DNA from: Brachypodius melanocephalos
Lineage: Eukaryota; Chordata; Aves; Passeriformes; Pycnonotidae
NCBI GenBank assembly: GCA_013398615.1
Contig: VZSR01001685.1
Location: 29,203,817-29,267,816, forward strand
Length of the DNA stretch: 64,000 nucleotides
Direction of reading: 5' to 3'
Every line of letters starts with the position of its first letter. Position 1 is the first letter of the stretch. The position numbers and the translations under genes were made by a program. This document shows positions 11,959 through 24,041 of the stretch, piece after piece. The notes under the pieces were generated by a model. The model had not been told where the DNA came from and did no database searches. It worked only from the letters and a program-made list of their open reading frames with translations.

Positions 11959-12080
11959 CCTGTACCGGGGTCAAGCTTCCTTGCTCAGCTCCCAGACAGT
12001 TAAGCCAGTGTCCCTGAGCTCCCAGGGCAGTCAAAGGAATGCCCTGGGTCCCAACAGTCAAAGGCTTCCACAATGCCTTG
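11959..12080. repeat. Degenerate ~30-bp minisatellite at gap edge
   Basis: Three related units: 11987-12016 (starts agctcccaga), 12017-12046 (starts agctcccagg) and 12047-12080 (starts ggtcccaaca). Each carries a CAGTYAA-like core and a CCCTG/GCCTTG end. The bases 11967-11986 (gtcaagcttccttgctc) resemble the end of a further unit, so the array probably runs into the gap. Confidence 0.65.
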
Positions 12081-12540
12081 GTCTTTTCTCATGTCCTCAA
12101 AAAGGGTGTTTCCTTTCTCAATACTTTTGTGAATATAATTTTCTTCAACACCTTGAAACTTTATGCATAAGGAACTTCTTTTGTGATAGTTGCTGACTAT
12201 TTGTTTCCCACATAGATTGAGGAATAAAAAGTAATAAAATAATTGCATAGAACAAAACAAAAACCACTTAGAAATATCCTGTAAAGTACTCCTCGTACCC
12301 ATGGTGGTTTTGAGTGGTAGAAAATAATTTCAACCAAAATTTTTATGTCCCTTTAAATCTTTTGATTGTAAACTTTAAAATAAAAGTTATTCTAATGAGG
12401 ATTATTTTTAAATATATTTTAACATAATCTTTAACATATAAACCAAGCTTGTGCTAAAACACCATGCATAATAAAGTTTAACTAATGATGTAAAAGCACT
12501 TACATTTGATGAACCCACCTTCTGCAGCAGTGAAGTATCA
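12081..12540. other. Single-copy DNA, nothing recognised
   Basis: Returns to AT-rich composition. No feature recognised. Confidence 0.45.
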
Positions 12541-13090
12541 CAGAATCACAGATTCACTAGATAGGCATGGCTTAGCTAGCTCTAGCCTTTTTCCTAGCCT
12601 GGAAATCAAACTTGAGATAATTTTAGTAAGGAGGTAATAGAGGATATTTATTTGAAGGCCTTCAGGAGCAGATGTCCACAAAAGCCCGTCCCCAGGGGTG
12701 AGTACATTTTATAGGTTTTAGGAAATTAGCATAATTGATAAAAAACAGCAATTAGGAGGATAAGTGGTGATGCAATTCCCCACCAGATCAAGCCCCTTCT
12801 CTGGAGTCTCCCCCTTGGCACTGGCTGTGCTTTGCCCATGAAAATTTATTTATAGCAATTGTTCTTGGCCTTGGTTCCCAGGAAGAACCAAGATAGGATA
12901 GGGACCTTGTATCCCCAGGGGCTTGGAGCTCTGAAATTTGTTTTGGCTTTCTGCTTAGGGAAAGGCCATGGAAAACTACTGGGAAAACAAATCACTAATA
13001 CAACACGTGACAGAGTGACAAATATATATGCGAAGAATACAGAGAACATAGAAAAGAAAAGAAAAGGCAAAACTGAAACTGGCATGACTA
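12541..13090 (-). mobile_element. Probable endogenous-retrovirus LTR, edges unsure
   Basis: Read in reverse complement, this resembles a passerine LTR I remember. It starts TGCCAGTTTCAG (plus-strand 'ctgaaactggca' ending at 13084), carries 'tggttcccaggaagaacca', a TATA-like CCTATAAAAT (about 12707-12715) and a poly(A) signal AATAAA (12647-12652) downstream in the correct order. The U5 end is uncertain. At 12538-12556 there is a CR1-tail-like 'atcacagaatcacagattca', which may be a separate scrap. I found no target duplication. Identity as an LTR is inferred from element order and memory. Confidence 0.5.
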
Positions 13091-15548
13091 GTCTAGAAAA
13101 CTAGAGCATCAAGCAGTTGAGTAGAATGACAATGACTAGATGCAAGTCTGCCATAACATTGGGAATGAGGGACAAAACTATATCTATACTGGCAAACAAG
13201 GTCAGACATGAATATACTTTTGCTTGCCCCAACTTTAGTGGGATTTCTTGCTTAAACTTTTGAAGCCCTGGGTAGGGAAATAATTCACCTGTTACACTAT
13301 TACTTTTAGGGTTTTTTGTTTGTTTATTTGTTTTTTTTAAATATTATTTTACCTAGTTTTTGCCTTTAGGAAAACCATATCTACGGAGTCTAATGATTTT
13401 TCAAAGTCTCTACCTGCAACAAATTAAGCTATAAGTAGGCTTATATGCATTTCAAATCTGGATGAAACCTTTAAGATGCAACACTCTCCCATCCTTCACA
13501 TTAAGTGGATGTGAAGTTTAAGGAATAAAAGTTTTTAAAAAACTCAAAATGTTCAGAAGGCTAAAATTAGAAGGATTCTGCATATTTATCATGATTGGTG
13601 TTCTCCTGAGACCTGATGTACTATTTCAACAGCTGAATTAATTAGAAAATGTGATTATATATCACACATTTATTTTAGTGATTGTGCTGAGAAGTAGTGA
13701 GGCTAGTCAAAATTGTACTACACCTCACAGAGAAGAAATAGCTTTGAGTATCCTCAGTACTCCCACTTCCTGCAATAAATGGATTAAAGGCATTGAGAAG
13801 CTGTAAATTAGTCACACAGTCACTTGTTATTGCTAAAGTACTTATTATTAATTTCAGAAAAAACAATTTTCAAAATAAAACACCGCAATCTCTTTTTTTT
13901 ATCCTGATTCTATCCTATCAATAGAAAAAGGAAATTAGTAGGTAATTTAGTAATATCCGCTGCTCAATTTAGAAAGAACTTTCAACTGTCATGCCAAAGC
14001 GCTACCTTTGGGCAAACAGATAGGTTAAAATGGAGAGTCACATATTTTGAACACTTTCTTTAAGAAGATATGATATTCTTTTCAGTAACAAATCAGATGT
14101 TGCCTGTTGGAAAGCATAATAAATATGCAATAATTTGCAGTAATCTGCTCTGCCCACTTTGCAGCTCATCTCTCTCCCCATTATGACAAACCTTTAAGTT
14201 GGCACTCTTGCTGGTTTGGACTTAGCACAGTAGAAAAAATAACTTTCTGTGATCATTATGTTCTGAAATATCAGAACTACATCCTTACAACTGGTTATAA
14301 AGTCAGCTTTTTTGATTTTCTTCCAGGATCATGATTTCTGGTCAGTTTTTGAAAACTGGGCAATACAGAGTTACTCTTCCTGTTCAGGCTCATCTATAGC
14401 CTTGGGGTTCTTTTTCTTATTTATAGAATGTTTAACAAAATCGATTGTGCAGAAGATGGATTATAGAATCCTTTGATTTTGAAATTAAAGTATCAGTGCC
14501 ATCTTTTAGTGCTGTAAAGGAGCCTACAGCATTCTGAGAGCACAATCAACAGATAACACTTGGCCTTTTAGTAAGTTTTAGCATTCTCTCCTTTCTGCAT
14601 ATGAATTGCTACAGTTTTTATGTAGGGATTATTTATAAATTACTCAATGAACATCACTACTCATTCAGTTCTAGTGAGATTTGGAGCCTCTACTATGCAG
14701 TAGCAGAAATCATGGAAGAAAGGCAGTGGGTGACTGAGTAGCATAAGGTTAACCCTCTTGCCCTAAGTGACATTTCCAAGATTGTGAAGAATGTGTGGTG
14801 AGGAAAAGCTCAACACAGCTCAGCTATTTTCTTCTCCTCAGGCCAGGTCCTTTATTTATATTTCCAGGGTTAATGCAGCAGTAATTACCTGAGGGATGAT
14901 GTTTGCATTGATGCAAATATCTTTAATGCTCTGTTCTTCATATCAGTCCAAAAGATTGAGATTGACCAAACCAATTCAACTCAAGTATGCTGGGATGGAA
15001 AGACTGTTTACTACAAGTTTGTTGACTACTGGATGCATTCTGCTAGCAAGAGCTCCATCCTCTAATATCTCAGTATCAAATACATGGCTTCAGCAAGAAG
15101 TACACTTGATCTTGGTAGGTTTCAATGAACAAGCCCTAAATGCCTTCTCTTTCCAACACTTTCACTCTTTTCGTTCTTACTCATGCTTTTCTTGTCCCCT
15201 CCCTGATGTACATGTGCACGTTCTTAACAACAGCCCAGAATTTTGACTGAAGCTGTTTTAAATTTATGTGGACCTGAATAGTGACAGCAATTTGAAATAA
15301 GAAAAACAGAGAGGAAAGTATGCATCAAGAAACACATTCCTGAATCACATAAGGTTTTCAACAGATGAGAAAACAAGCAGAAAAATGAAGTATGAAATTT
15401 GATGTTATTGAGTGGAAGAAAATATTTTGGTTTTATTGTCAGTTCCTCATGCTACTTAGCAGATGAGAAAGGGGTCTAAAAATAAACGTATGTATTAGAG
15501 TTATAGAAAATGTGTGAGAAAGAATGACTTGCATCAAGCTCATTGTAG
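13091..15548. other. Single-copy AT-rich DNA
   Basis: A T-rich stretch lies at 13310-13340. A 116-codon frame at 14896-15246 (plus strand) shows no known domain and is probably chance. No repeat family recognised. Confidence 0.5.
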
Positions 15549-15553
15549 AAAAA

Positions 15554-15588
<35 letters not shown>

Positions 15589-15589
15589 A
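15549..15589. repeat. (AAAT)10 microsatellite
   Basis: About ten perfect AAAT/AATA units. Confidence 0.97.
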
Positions 15590-18500
15590 GCCATTAAGGA
15601 AGATGGGTGCAGTCATCAGAAAATCTCTGACATTAACTTTTATGAAGCAGTTAAAATTCTCAGTGCAGCTCCAGATTTGCATGTGAACTATGACCAATCA
15701 TTCAGTCTGAAAACGATGTGAGATAAATTTACAATTTATCTTGTGTTCTGTATGGCTCAACACAAATGAATCAAACAATATGCAATAAATTTCATGGACT
15801 ATTAAATTTTAGCTCTGGTGATGTAAATCACAGGTAGGATTGTATCACAGAGAGAATGCTGTTGGGTTGAGCAAGCAGTAAAGTAGAGAATCAGACCTTA
15901 TTTTGACTAGAGAGGATCAGAATATTGAAAATCACAATAGAGTCATAAAGAATTGTGGAAAAAAAAGGGAAAGCTTATTACCTTAAAGTAACTTTCATAA
16001 ATAACAGCCATGAAATCACCTGTTTAACCTAACTGGAGAGAGATTGCAGAGCTTCCTCAGTGAGCTCCATTTAAAGACCAAAAATGCTTAGAGAAAATTT
16101 CTAAAGTAACAGTCCACAAATACAGCTGTTATGATTTCTTTCAAGCTCAACTAGTTCTGTCAGCTGAAAACAAAAGTATTTCATTCTCTGGTCTTAAAAC
16201 CGTTATGGATTTTGATTTCATGGCAATATTTGTTCTGTATTTTACTCATGATCAGAATTTCAAGCCTATCATAAAGCAAAATAGTCTTAGATTTCCACTT
16301 TATGAAACTAAACTCCTGTGATGAGTCTCCTGTTTGCTTATCTTGACACAAGATTCTGAATGCACATTCCACAGTAAATTTGGCGCTTCCAATCAGCTAC
16401 AGATCCTGTGGATATCGTTTGTGTGAATTCCATTGCGACTTTTCCTCTTAACATAATTTTTTCTCTATGTGTGTGCATAAAGTATCCATCTTAATATCTT
16501 GGTTTGGGCTTATTTAGTTGTCTTTCCACTTTAGATACATTTTCTAGAAAGTATATGTTTGTGGAAGAGTCTCAACATTCATCTTGACAGATATACTCAA
16601 CACATATATCTTTTTATATGATGAAAATAAGGTACATATCACTATCACAAATACTATATAAAGAGCCTTTGCACATAGCATCTTCTAAATATCCACTTCA
16701 GACAAAGTATTTAAGGGATTTGATCATTCTGGGGGGGGAGGTGAGGTGGTGGTGATGGTAGTTTGGGTTTATGTCTGGTTTAAAGTCACCAGATGTTTAT
16801 AATTCACTACTGAGCTAGAAAACTAAAGAAAACCTTCCCTCAGGACATTTTCAATAGGTTTGATTGGTGAAAAAGTAACCTTCAGTGTTTCTGAAGGTTC
16901 CAGGTTGGCATAACCTAGTAAAGACCAGTGAAATTTTACACTTTACATGAGTAATTTTGACCTGCAGTGAAGAATATTTCTGTTCCAAAATCTTGGTGTG
17001 GGGCGATATGGAATTTTTAATCTACTCAGGCTGCTCTATACGATTGGTTGTACAGAACAGAAAGATTACTGCTTTGTATGATTGAGCTTTTGAGAGGGAG
17101 AGGACAAATGCTTCATTTACATCTAATTAGTGACAGAAGACTTGTGGAGACCAGTTGTGAAAGACTGGTGGTAGCAAGAAGCTCAGTCACCCAGCCCTTG
17201 CAAAGAAACGGTGGCTCTTAGAAGATGAAGGTAGTTGTGAAATACCTCAACCCAAAGGTTTTGGTCTTTTCCTGCTTATCTCTGAGGAAACTAACTTCCC
17301 TTCATGTGGAGGACTAATGGCCCCATGAGCACATTAAAAAGAAAGCACAACAATAGAAAGAAGTGACCCAAAATCATAACTAAGTTTCAGAAGGATATCA
17401 AGCTCACTTCTGATTACGCTTTTTCTTTCTGTTAAGAAGAAAAGTTCAAACAATTCAGAAAGAGTGAATAAAATTAATTTTAGTCAACAAAACCCTAGAA
17501 AAATCATAAGAACAATGAAAAAGGAGAAAGAAGGGCATAAAAAGAAGTAAAAAGAGAGGAGATGAAGAATGTATTTAAATGTTTATACCCAAAGTCCTAC
17601 AAAATCTTTCTTTTGTCACCCAGGAATAAATTCACTGACCACTATCTTTGTACAAAAACAAAACAGCAGCTGTGCCTCTCTGCCTATCATTAGAGGCCTC
17701 TCTCTGATGTTCTCAGAAGCAACTAATTTAGTCTGCCTTGAGCAAATGTCTTATTAATAATCTTCTTTGTTTTTGTGGGTTGGTTCATTAAGTTCATGCA
17801 TGCATAAAGTTGCTGTTGCTGCAGATAATGTGCAAAGCGTTTATAAATTTAGGCTTTTCAAACTCTTAAAACATTTATTAATTCAGGGAAATGTTACAGG
17901 TTTCTAAAATCTTATTTCAACCAAGGCGGTGCTTAATTAGTCTTTTGTTTTTTTGTCTTTCACAACATGAATATAAGCTTTCCAAATTTTCTGTGTGAAA
18001 TCAACTCTCTGCTGTGCAGACATCTAATCTAGAAAATGTGTCTCTCTGCCCTTTCCCCATTTATTTTTTATGTGCACCATAATTTCTTGTGGATGGAAGC
18101 TAGGATACCAGGGTGCTGGGCATGGCTGTGCAAGCCCCTTCTTCTCTTGTCTGAACTGCATGCAGAAAATAGCTGTAAGTACATATCCAAAAAATTTAAA
18201 ATGCTTTTTTGTTTTCTGCACTGCAAAGTTGAATCAAAGTGTTTTGTTTGTTTCTGAAATGTTCCATCTGACACAGAATAGAACACTAGTTTTCTAAGCT
18301 GTGGGGACATCCTGGGAAAGTGCTTCCAGACCCTCCCACAGAGTCTGTCACATTTCAGATAAATTGTTAGATATTTGCAACTGCATTAGCTGGAAGCCAT
18401 CAACAAGGCAAATGGCCTAACTGCCAGGCTGGAATAATTTTTGCAGTCTGGGATAATGACTATTTAAGTGTTTTTATACAAAGAGGAAACATACAGGCAA

Positions 18501-19411
18501 AGACTGTGAAAGATCTGCATCAGAATATCTAAACAGCTAGAGATTAAGACATTCATGCAAGAAGTAAAGGATATAAATTCAAATTTTGGTTCTGTATCAA
18601 ATGGAGGCTTTGACCTTTTTTCCATGTGAATTTCCATTTAACAAACGATCCCATTGCTAGAACTGGACTACTTACTATTTTTTTCCATTGTCACCCTTCC
18701 AGCTTCTAGTAAGTTGAATGCATATGTATATGCTCACAGTGAGGCTGGAATTTTGTACAAGTCCAAGTAAACAGCCCATTGCTGAAAAACTGAATACAAG
18801 CAGCTGCCACCACTTCTTTGTTTCTTTGTTTCTTCTTTAAATGCAGGTTTCAAAATGTTTCCCTTGATAAAATTTGTTGCATAAATTCCACCTGAATTGA
18901 ATAAGACAGTTTTCTGGTACAGAAAAGTAATTTTGAGGCAGCTTTAGTGTTCAAAAACAAACAAACAAAAGTGAAATCTCAGATGTAGTGGTAAGAGATG
19001 TTCAGAAAAAGGTAATAGGTATGCTGAGGCAAGAAAAAACATACACGAGATAAAGAGAACATGAGGGAGACCAGATTTAGAAAAACCCTTCATATTACAC
19101 CTATAGCTATACTATATGGCACCTAGAAAACCTGATTGTGTATGCATTTGAACAGAAAAAAATTATCAAATCACAGTCTTAGATAGATGTGCTCTGTTAA
19201 TGTTAGCTGAACAAGAGGTGATTAATTTATTTCTGCCAGAAGAAATTTTTACTTCATTGTCTTCCTGGAAGATTGTCTGAATTCTTCTTCAGCAACATGA
19301 GAGGCACAGTAGCAACAATTTATCCCTCTCACACTGTCCACAGAAAGAACATCATAACCCATTTTATTAACTATTTTGCTTATTAAATTATTAAAATATT
19401 ATTTTATTTGA
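15590..19411. other. Single-copy AT-rich DNA
   Basis: Nearly 4 kb with no recognised interspersed repeat. An eight-G run starts at about 16731 and is followed by GGTGGTGGTGATGG. Overlapping frames of 62-80 codons cluster at 18024-18310 on both strands without a recognisable product. Confidence 0.5.
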
Positions 19412-19440
19412 TATATAATATAATATAATATAATATAATT
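19412..19440. repeat. (TATAA)n pentanucleotide repeat
   Basis: About five TATAA units within a longer AT-only segment that starts near 19380. Confidence 0.9.
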
Positions 19441-20350
19441 CAATTTTTATCACATTCAATTTTCCACTGCATTAGTAATGTAAGTCCAAAGAGACAGGAC
19501 AACATAGAAATCCTTATATTGGAAATAACTAAACTTAGTATTTGAAATATATGTAAATATACATAGCAGAGATTACATTCAAACTTCACAGTACTTTTCT
19601 GTCTTAGCAATTCATCCTGTTGTCCCTTCCAAATGGGAATTTTACCTAGAATTTCAAAGTTGAGTTATGCAAAGATTTAAGTCACAGTGCTACTGGTTTT
19701 AAATGCAATTTCAACTCCTAAATCACTTAAGTGGTTTTGATAAAAAAGCTACTTTTTTCCTCCATGTATCTGTGAGTTGTATTTCGCTACAAAAGAAAAC
19801 AGAAAATTAATGAGGCTTGTAGTTTAAAATAAAAAAAGGTCCTTCCACACCTGAGAATTTGTAAGACATTGCTGGATCTCATTATTTCAACCATTCTTGC
19901 TATTTTTGCTTTTCAATCCTCAATTTCATTTAATGCAGTAAGAGTATGAGGAAAAAAAGAGTTGTGTTCTGATTTTTTAATTTACCAGTTCACCAGTGCA
20001 GACTTCATAAACTCACTGCCTTCAAAGTAGCTGAGTGGAATTCAATATATATTGTATCTTCTTTTAAAAGGAATATAAATAGCATGAAAACTGTATTTTA
20101 CTGGTTTCTCATGCTTGAATTTCAAAATCCTGCACACTAGGATAGATAGCATCATTCCACACAAGTAATGTATCTCCTTATGTACTATTTCAGAAGAAAA
20201 ATATAGTATGGGAAGATTCCCTCTGCATTTAAAACTAGGTAAAGTGATTTTTGCAAAGGGTATGAAGGAATATTGGCAGGCAGAGACTGTTTATAAGCAA
20301 CTACAGAGAAGCACCTTGCAATAATCCTTGGGGCTCTGCATAACTGTGTG
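19441..20350. other. Single-copy AT-rich DNA, nothing recognised
   Basis: No repeat, exon or RNA signal seen up to the palindrome. Confidence 0.5.
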
Positions 20351-20370
20351 GCCAGCTCAGCTGAGCTGGC
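20351..20370. repeat. 20-bp perfect palindrome
   Basis: GCCAGCTCAG followed directly by its reverse complement CTGAGCTGGC, with a CAGCTG E-box at the centre. The flanking bases g and t break the symmetry. It lies 15 bp before a T/G-rich tract and a CR1 tail, but is not part of the CR1 consensus I know. Confidence 0.95.
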
Positions 20371-20385
20371 TGTGTCTTTGTGAAG

Positions 20386-20512
20386 GTTTGGTGGTTGTTT
20401 TTTTTAGTGTTTTTTTTTTGTTTGTTTGTTTGTTTTTGTTTTTGTTTTTTTTGTTTTGGTTTTTGGGGTTTTTTGTGTTTTTTTGTTGGTTTTTTTTTTG
20501 TTGTTGTTGTTG
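20386..20512. repeat. Long T/G-rich low-complexity tract
   Basis: About 127 bp made almost only of T and G: GTTTG, GTTTTT, a GGTTTTTGGGGTTTTTT core and a (TTG)n end. It runs directly into the last 60 bp of a CR1. Translated frames here are low-complexity artefacts. Confidence 0.95.
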
Positions 20513-20572
20513 GCAGGACTAAGTGATCTTAAAGGCCTTTTCCAACCTAAATTATTTTGTGATTCTGTGATA
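20513..20572 (+). mobile_element. CR1 LINE, last 60 bp
   Basis: 'ggactaagtgatcttaaagg', 'cttttccaacctaaattatt' and the octamer end 'tgtgattctgtgat'. This is the extreme 3' end only, abutting the T/G-rich tract. Confidence 0.88.
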
Positions 20573-23500
20573 ACAGAGGTATGTGTCATCTCCATTCTGT
20601 CTCAGGGGAAAAAAGATTCAGGCTTGGTTGACCTCTGTTTTGCAACATATTTCTTTTGGTTCTGTGTTTCTGGAAACTAGATGTGCTTATTCTGAGATAA
20701 GCAGAATTCTAAAAATTTCTAGAGAAAATTCTGTAGAAATCTTTTTTTCTTGCCCACACTGCTTCATTATTTCCTTGGATTCTAATACTGGGAAGTTCTT
20801 TTTCATCCTGAACCTCTAGTTCATAGAAAAAAAAAATGGAACTTCCTGTAATAATGTTCTATTTTCAAGATGATGTGAAGGATGTTTACCAGATAGAAAC
20901 ATTTACTTTGAAGGAAAAAAACAATCAAATTAGAAGTATTATATGATACATTTTTCTATTCTTTTCCAGAAATTTGGATAGCAGCACTGGATCACGTTAT
21001 TTCAGGCATTTGAATTTTTTGCATCTGATTCACAAAATGATAATGAATGTTGCTAGTGGTGATCCTTTTCAAGTGTCTGCTGTCTTCTGGAAAAGTTTTT
21101 GGCATTCTGAAACAGTAGGGTGTAGATACCTATTTAAGTTTGTGATCAGAATACCCCAAAGGAACACACATCTGAATACTGTGCTATGAAACACTTCAGG
21201 AAGAACATTGTTAAATGTACATTTGAAGTTCTTAATCATCTACAACACAAAGTTAGCAAATAGCAGGTAATATTACAAAGAGTTTTATATCTTCACTGCC
21301 TTTTCTAATGAGTAAAGAAAGAAACAATGCCATTATTTGCAAAATACCATTTTAAAAATGGGGAAAATTGTGCATTCTCCTTTTCATACCCCAGAAAACC
21401 TAAAGTAAGCAGTGCTTAGTTCATTTGCTCAGAAACTTGCTCTGACTTCAGAAAATTATTCCATTCATTTTAGTACCTACTAATTACAGTAGCAGTGTTG
21501 CAGACAGGTGTAGATATTATAAAATAAAGATCTTATAAAATATGGTTGAGGCCCTGCTGCTTTAGCTAAGCTAGCAGTAGCTTGTAAATTCCCATAAGAA
21601 AGAATCAGAGGACTGAAAATCTGTTAACACAGCAACCTATTCTTGGGGAGAAAAATAAGTTCACACCTACATAAACAATGAATCCGTCCCATGAGAATTA
21701 GTGAAACAAATATGTAAACAATCCAAGAATAGAGAGATTTGATGGAGAGGTAAAATACCAGTTACTAACCAATGAATTGTATAGCAAGAAAGCTACCAGC
21801 CAGTTGGAGTTCAACACGAGGTTTGTGAAAACAGTATAAAAATTAGTTATATTAATAAAATGTGGGCTTTTCCTGCATGAAGAAACTGAGTCTCATCTGC
21901 TTATTACTGCAACATAGCAGTTCCTTCTTTCAACAGATCAGGATGATTTAGTACTGCTTGTTGAAATCTTCCCTAAGACCTCAAGGCCTAGTCTCTTAGG
22001 GCTCAAAAATATTTGTTTTAAAACTCTTCAGGCACAGGGGTTTTTTTTTTGCCCAATAGCATCAGTTTCAGTGATGGGTGCTGTAGCAGAGGGTTAATAA
22101 TATTGTGTTACTCTGAAATTCACTACTTTAACCTTCCTTCCACTGGTTTGTCTACCCTAACACCAAATTATTACCCTGTAATAAAATGAAAAGCCACTAT
22201 TATTGCTTAATGTAAGTACACTTAAAATTATTATTAGTAGTGTACTTGGTAAGGTTAAATCATGAGGTCTTTGATGCTGACTTCAAAAATTACATCTCTG
22301 ATTTAACTAGAATAAATGAGATGGTTGCTTCTCTCTAATTAAAGGCAAAAGTGTATCTATAGTACTCAGCAATTATCTGTCACTTATCACTGTATTATAG
22401 GATCATTTATTGCATTCATTTTGTTATAATTACAATTACCTTACATTTACTGAGGGCCCAATCTTCAGAAAACTAAGCAGCCTGAAGAAATGAATCATGT
22501 TTTTTTGAAACCTAAGGGAGCCTATGTACCAAACAGAAGGTGAAGTTCAATTTGCAGAGAATTAGGATGATCTTGCCAGCAGCTAGATCCATCCTCTAGG
22601 GTCATGTTTGCAAGGACAGATCTACAGGTGCCTTCTGAAAGGTGGAGTGATTCCCTTTGGATGATTCCTGAATTTTGGACTGTTGGCATAATTAAAAGAT
22701 TGCCTTTCCACTTCTCATCTCTTTTTCAGGCAGCAGCAAACAGTAACTGATAGCTGGTGAAAAGACAGGAAACTCCAGCTGGTTTTACTCTTGCAGGGAG
22801 TGAAAGCAGCACAGCAAGAACAGGGCACCAGTTGACCTGAAAGTTTAAGAGAAAGGAAAAAGGATACCCTGGAGTGAACAATGAGTACTATTCTGACTAA
22901 ACAGAACAATTTCTAAAACGATCACATTTTTAAAAATTTTTGTGAGGCAAGTGATGTTTCATCTTCCTTCTTTCCTGACTTGTCTGCATTCATCATATTA
23001 TTTCTATTTTGCCTTTAACCATTAGCACAATCATGCTTTGCTTGCCAGAACACTCCCTGGAAAAGATATCTAAAACTTAAAAGCCTGAATAATTATTATA
23101 AGATTTTAATTTTTTTTTAGTGGGGTCTTTGATTGCACAATGTAGAGTTCATGCTGTGTAAGTTTCTTTAATCAGCGCAGAGAATAATTTAATGCAATCT
23201 AACTATGACTGTGCAAATTTTGAATATTCACAATCTACAAAACAAGAGCTTTAGTTTTTTTAGTTCTTAAAAAAAAACTGTGAAAATTTCTAAGTCCTTA
23301 TTCCCCAAGACATTCAGAATAAAAGATAATTAGTATTAATTATTCCATTTTTATTTGCAGTGGGAAGGCAATGTTTATGAAAGGTGAAATGACTGCTTCT
23401 GTTTGTAGATTGAATACAGACAGAAGCAGCGAATACAAACTATTGAATGAGTGATCAATATATTTAGAGCAAATCAAAAAGGATTTTCCTAATGTTCAAA

Positions 23501-23982
23501 CAAAACAGTGGGTCAATTTGTCTGTGTGAGGTCATTATATTTTGTGAGTAGCACGCCTTCAAAAGATTCAGAGTACAGCACAGTAGACATTTGTACTCTC
23601 ACAAATGTGTTCCTACTTGTTATTGTTGTAATTTACTCAGCAGATCCTGCTGTTTTATTAAGATCTTTGCCTATGCCATTGAAATCAAAGGAAGCTTTGA
23701 TTTTATTGGGCACAGGATCAAGGTTTAGCCACTCAACATGTCCTTGAGCCAAAACAAAACTTACAAGGAGGTTAATGTTGAGAGCGTTGTTTTGATTGCA
23801 TAATAATGCCAACCAGCAAGACAGGAAAAGTCTTTGGGCTGCACTGAAATGGAAAGTGTATGTGTCTATTTTAAACTGCTAATACTTCTTCCAACCTACT
23901 GTGCTGAACAGTCACAAAATGAACCTATGCAGTGACTGAATTGCTGTCCATAAAGCAAAGGCAAGCAATAGAGTGTTATTCC
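20573..23982. other. Single-copy AT-rich DNA, possible conserved block
   Basis: No repeat family recognised. 22160-22445 is AT-rich with many ATTA/TAAT cores, a pattern seen in conserved non-coding elements, but conservation cannot be judged here. Open frames do not exceed about 80 codons. Confidence 0.4.
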
Positions 23983-24041
23983 ATTTCTATAATATAGTCA
24001 TTTCTATAATGTAGTTATTTCTATAATACAGTTACTTCTAT
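23983..24041. repeat. 17-bp minisatellite, 3.5 copies
   Basis: Units at 23983-23999, 24000-24016 and 24017-24033 plus a partial copy. The unit is atttctataatatagtc with one to three substitutions between copies. Confidence 0.93.

Noticed and set aside
11759..12196. 145-codon frame across the assembly gap
   Set aside because: The middle is N; continuity is an artefact of the 100-base placeholder.
12194..13090. tgacta at 12194 and 13085 as a target duplication for the LTR
   Set aside because: The left copy is not followed by TG and lies far from where LTR similarity starts.
20445..20480. Telomere-like GGTTTTTGGGGTTTTTT
   Set aside because: Irregular spacing inside a T/G-rich tract; not the vertebrate TTAGGG repeat.
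22214..22247. 9-bp inverted repeat (aagtacact / agtgtactt) with 16-nt loop
   Set aside because: A stem of 9 bp with a loop under 30 nt is expected several times by chance in 64 kb; no conserved arms or terminator-like tail.
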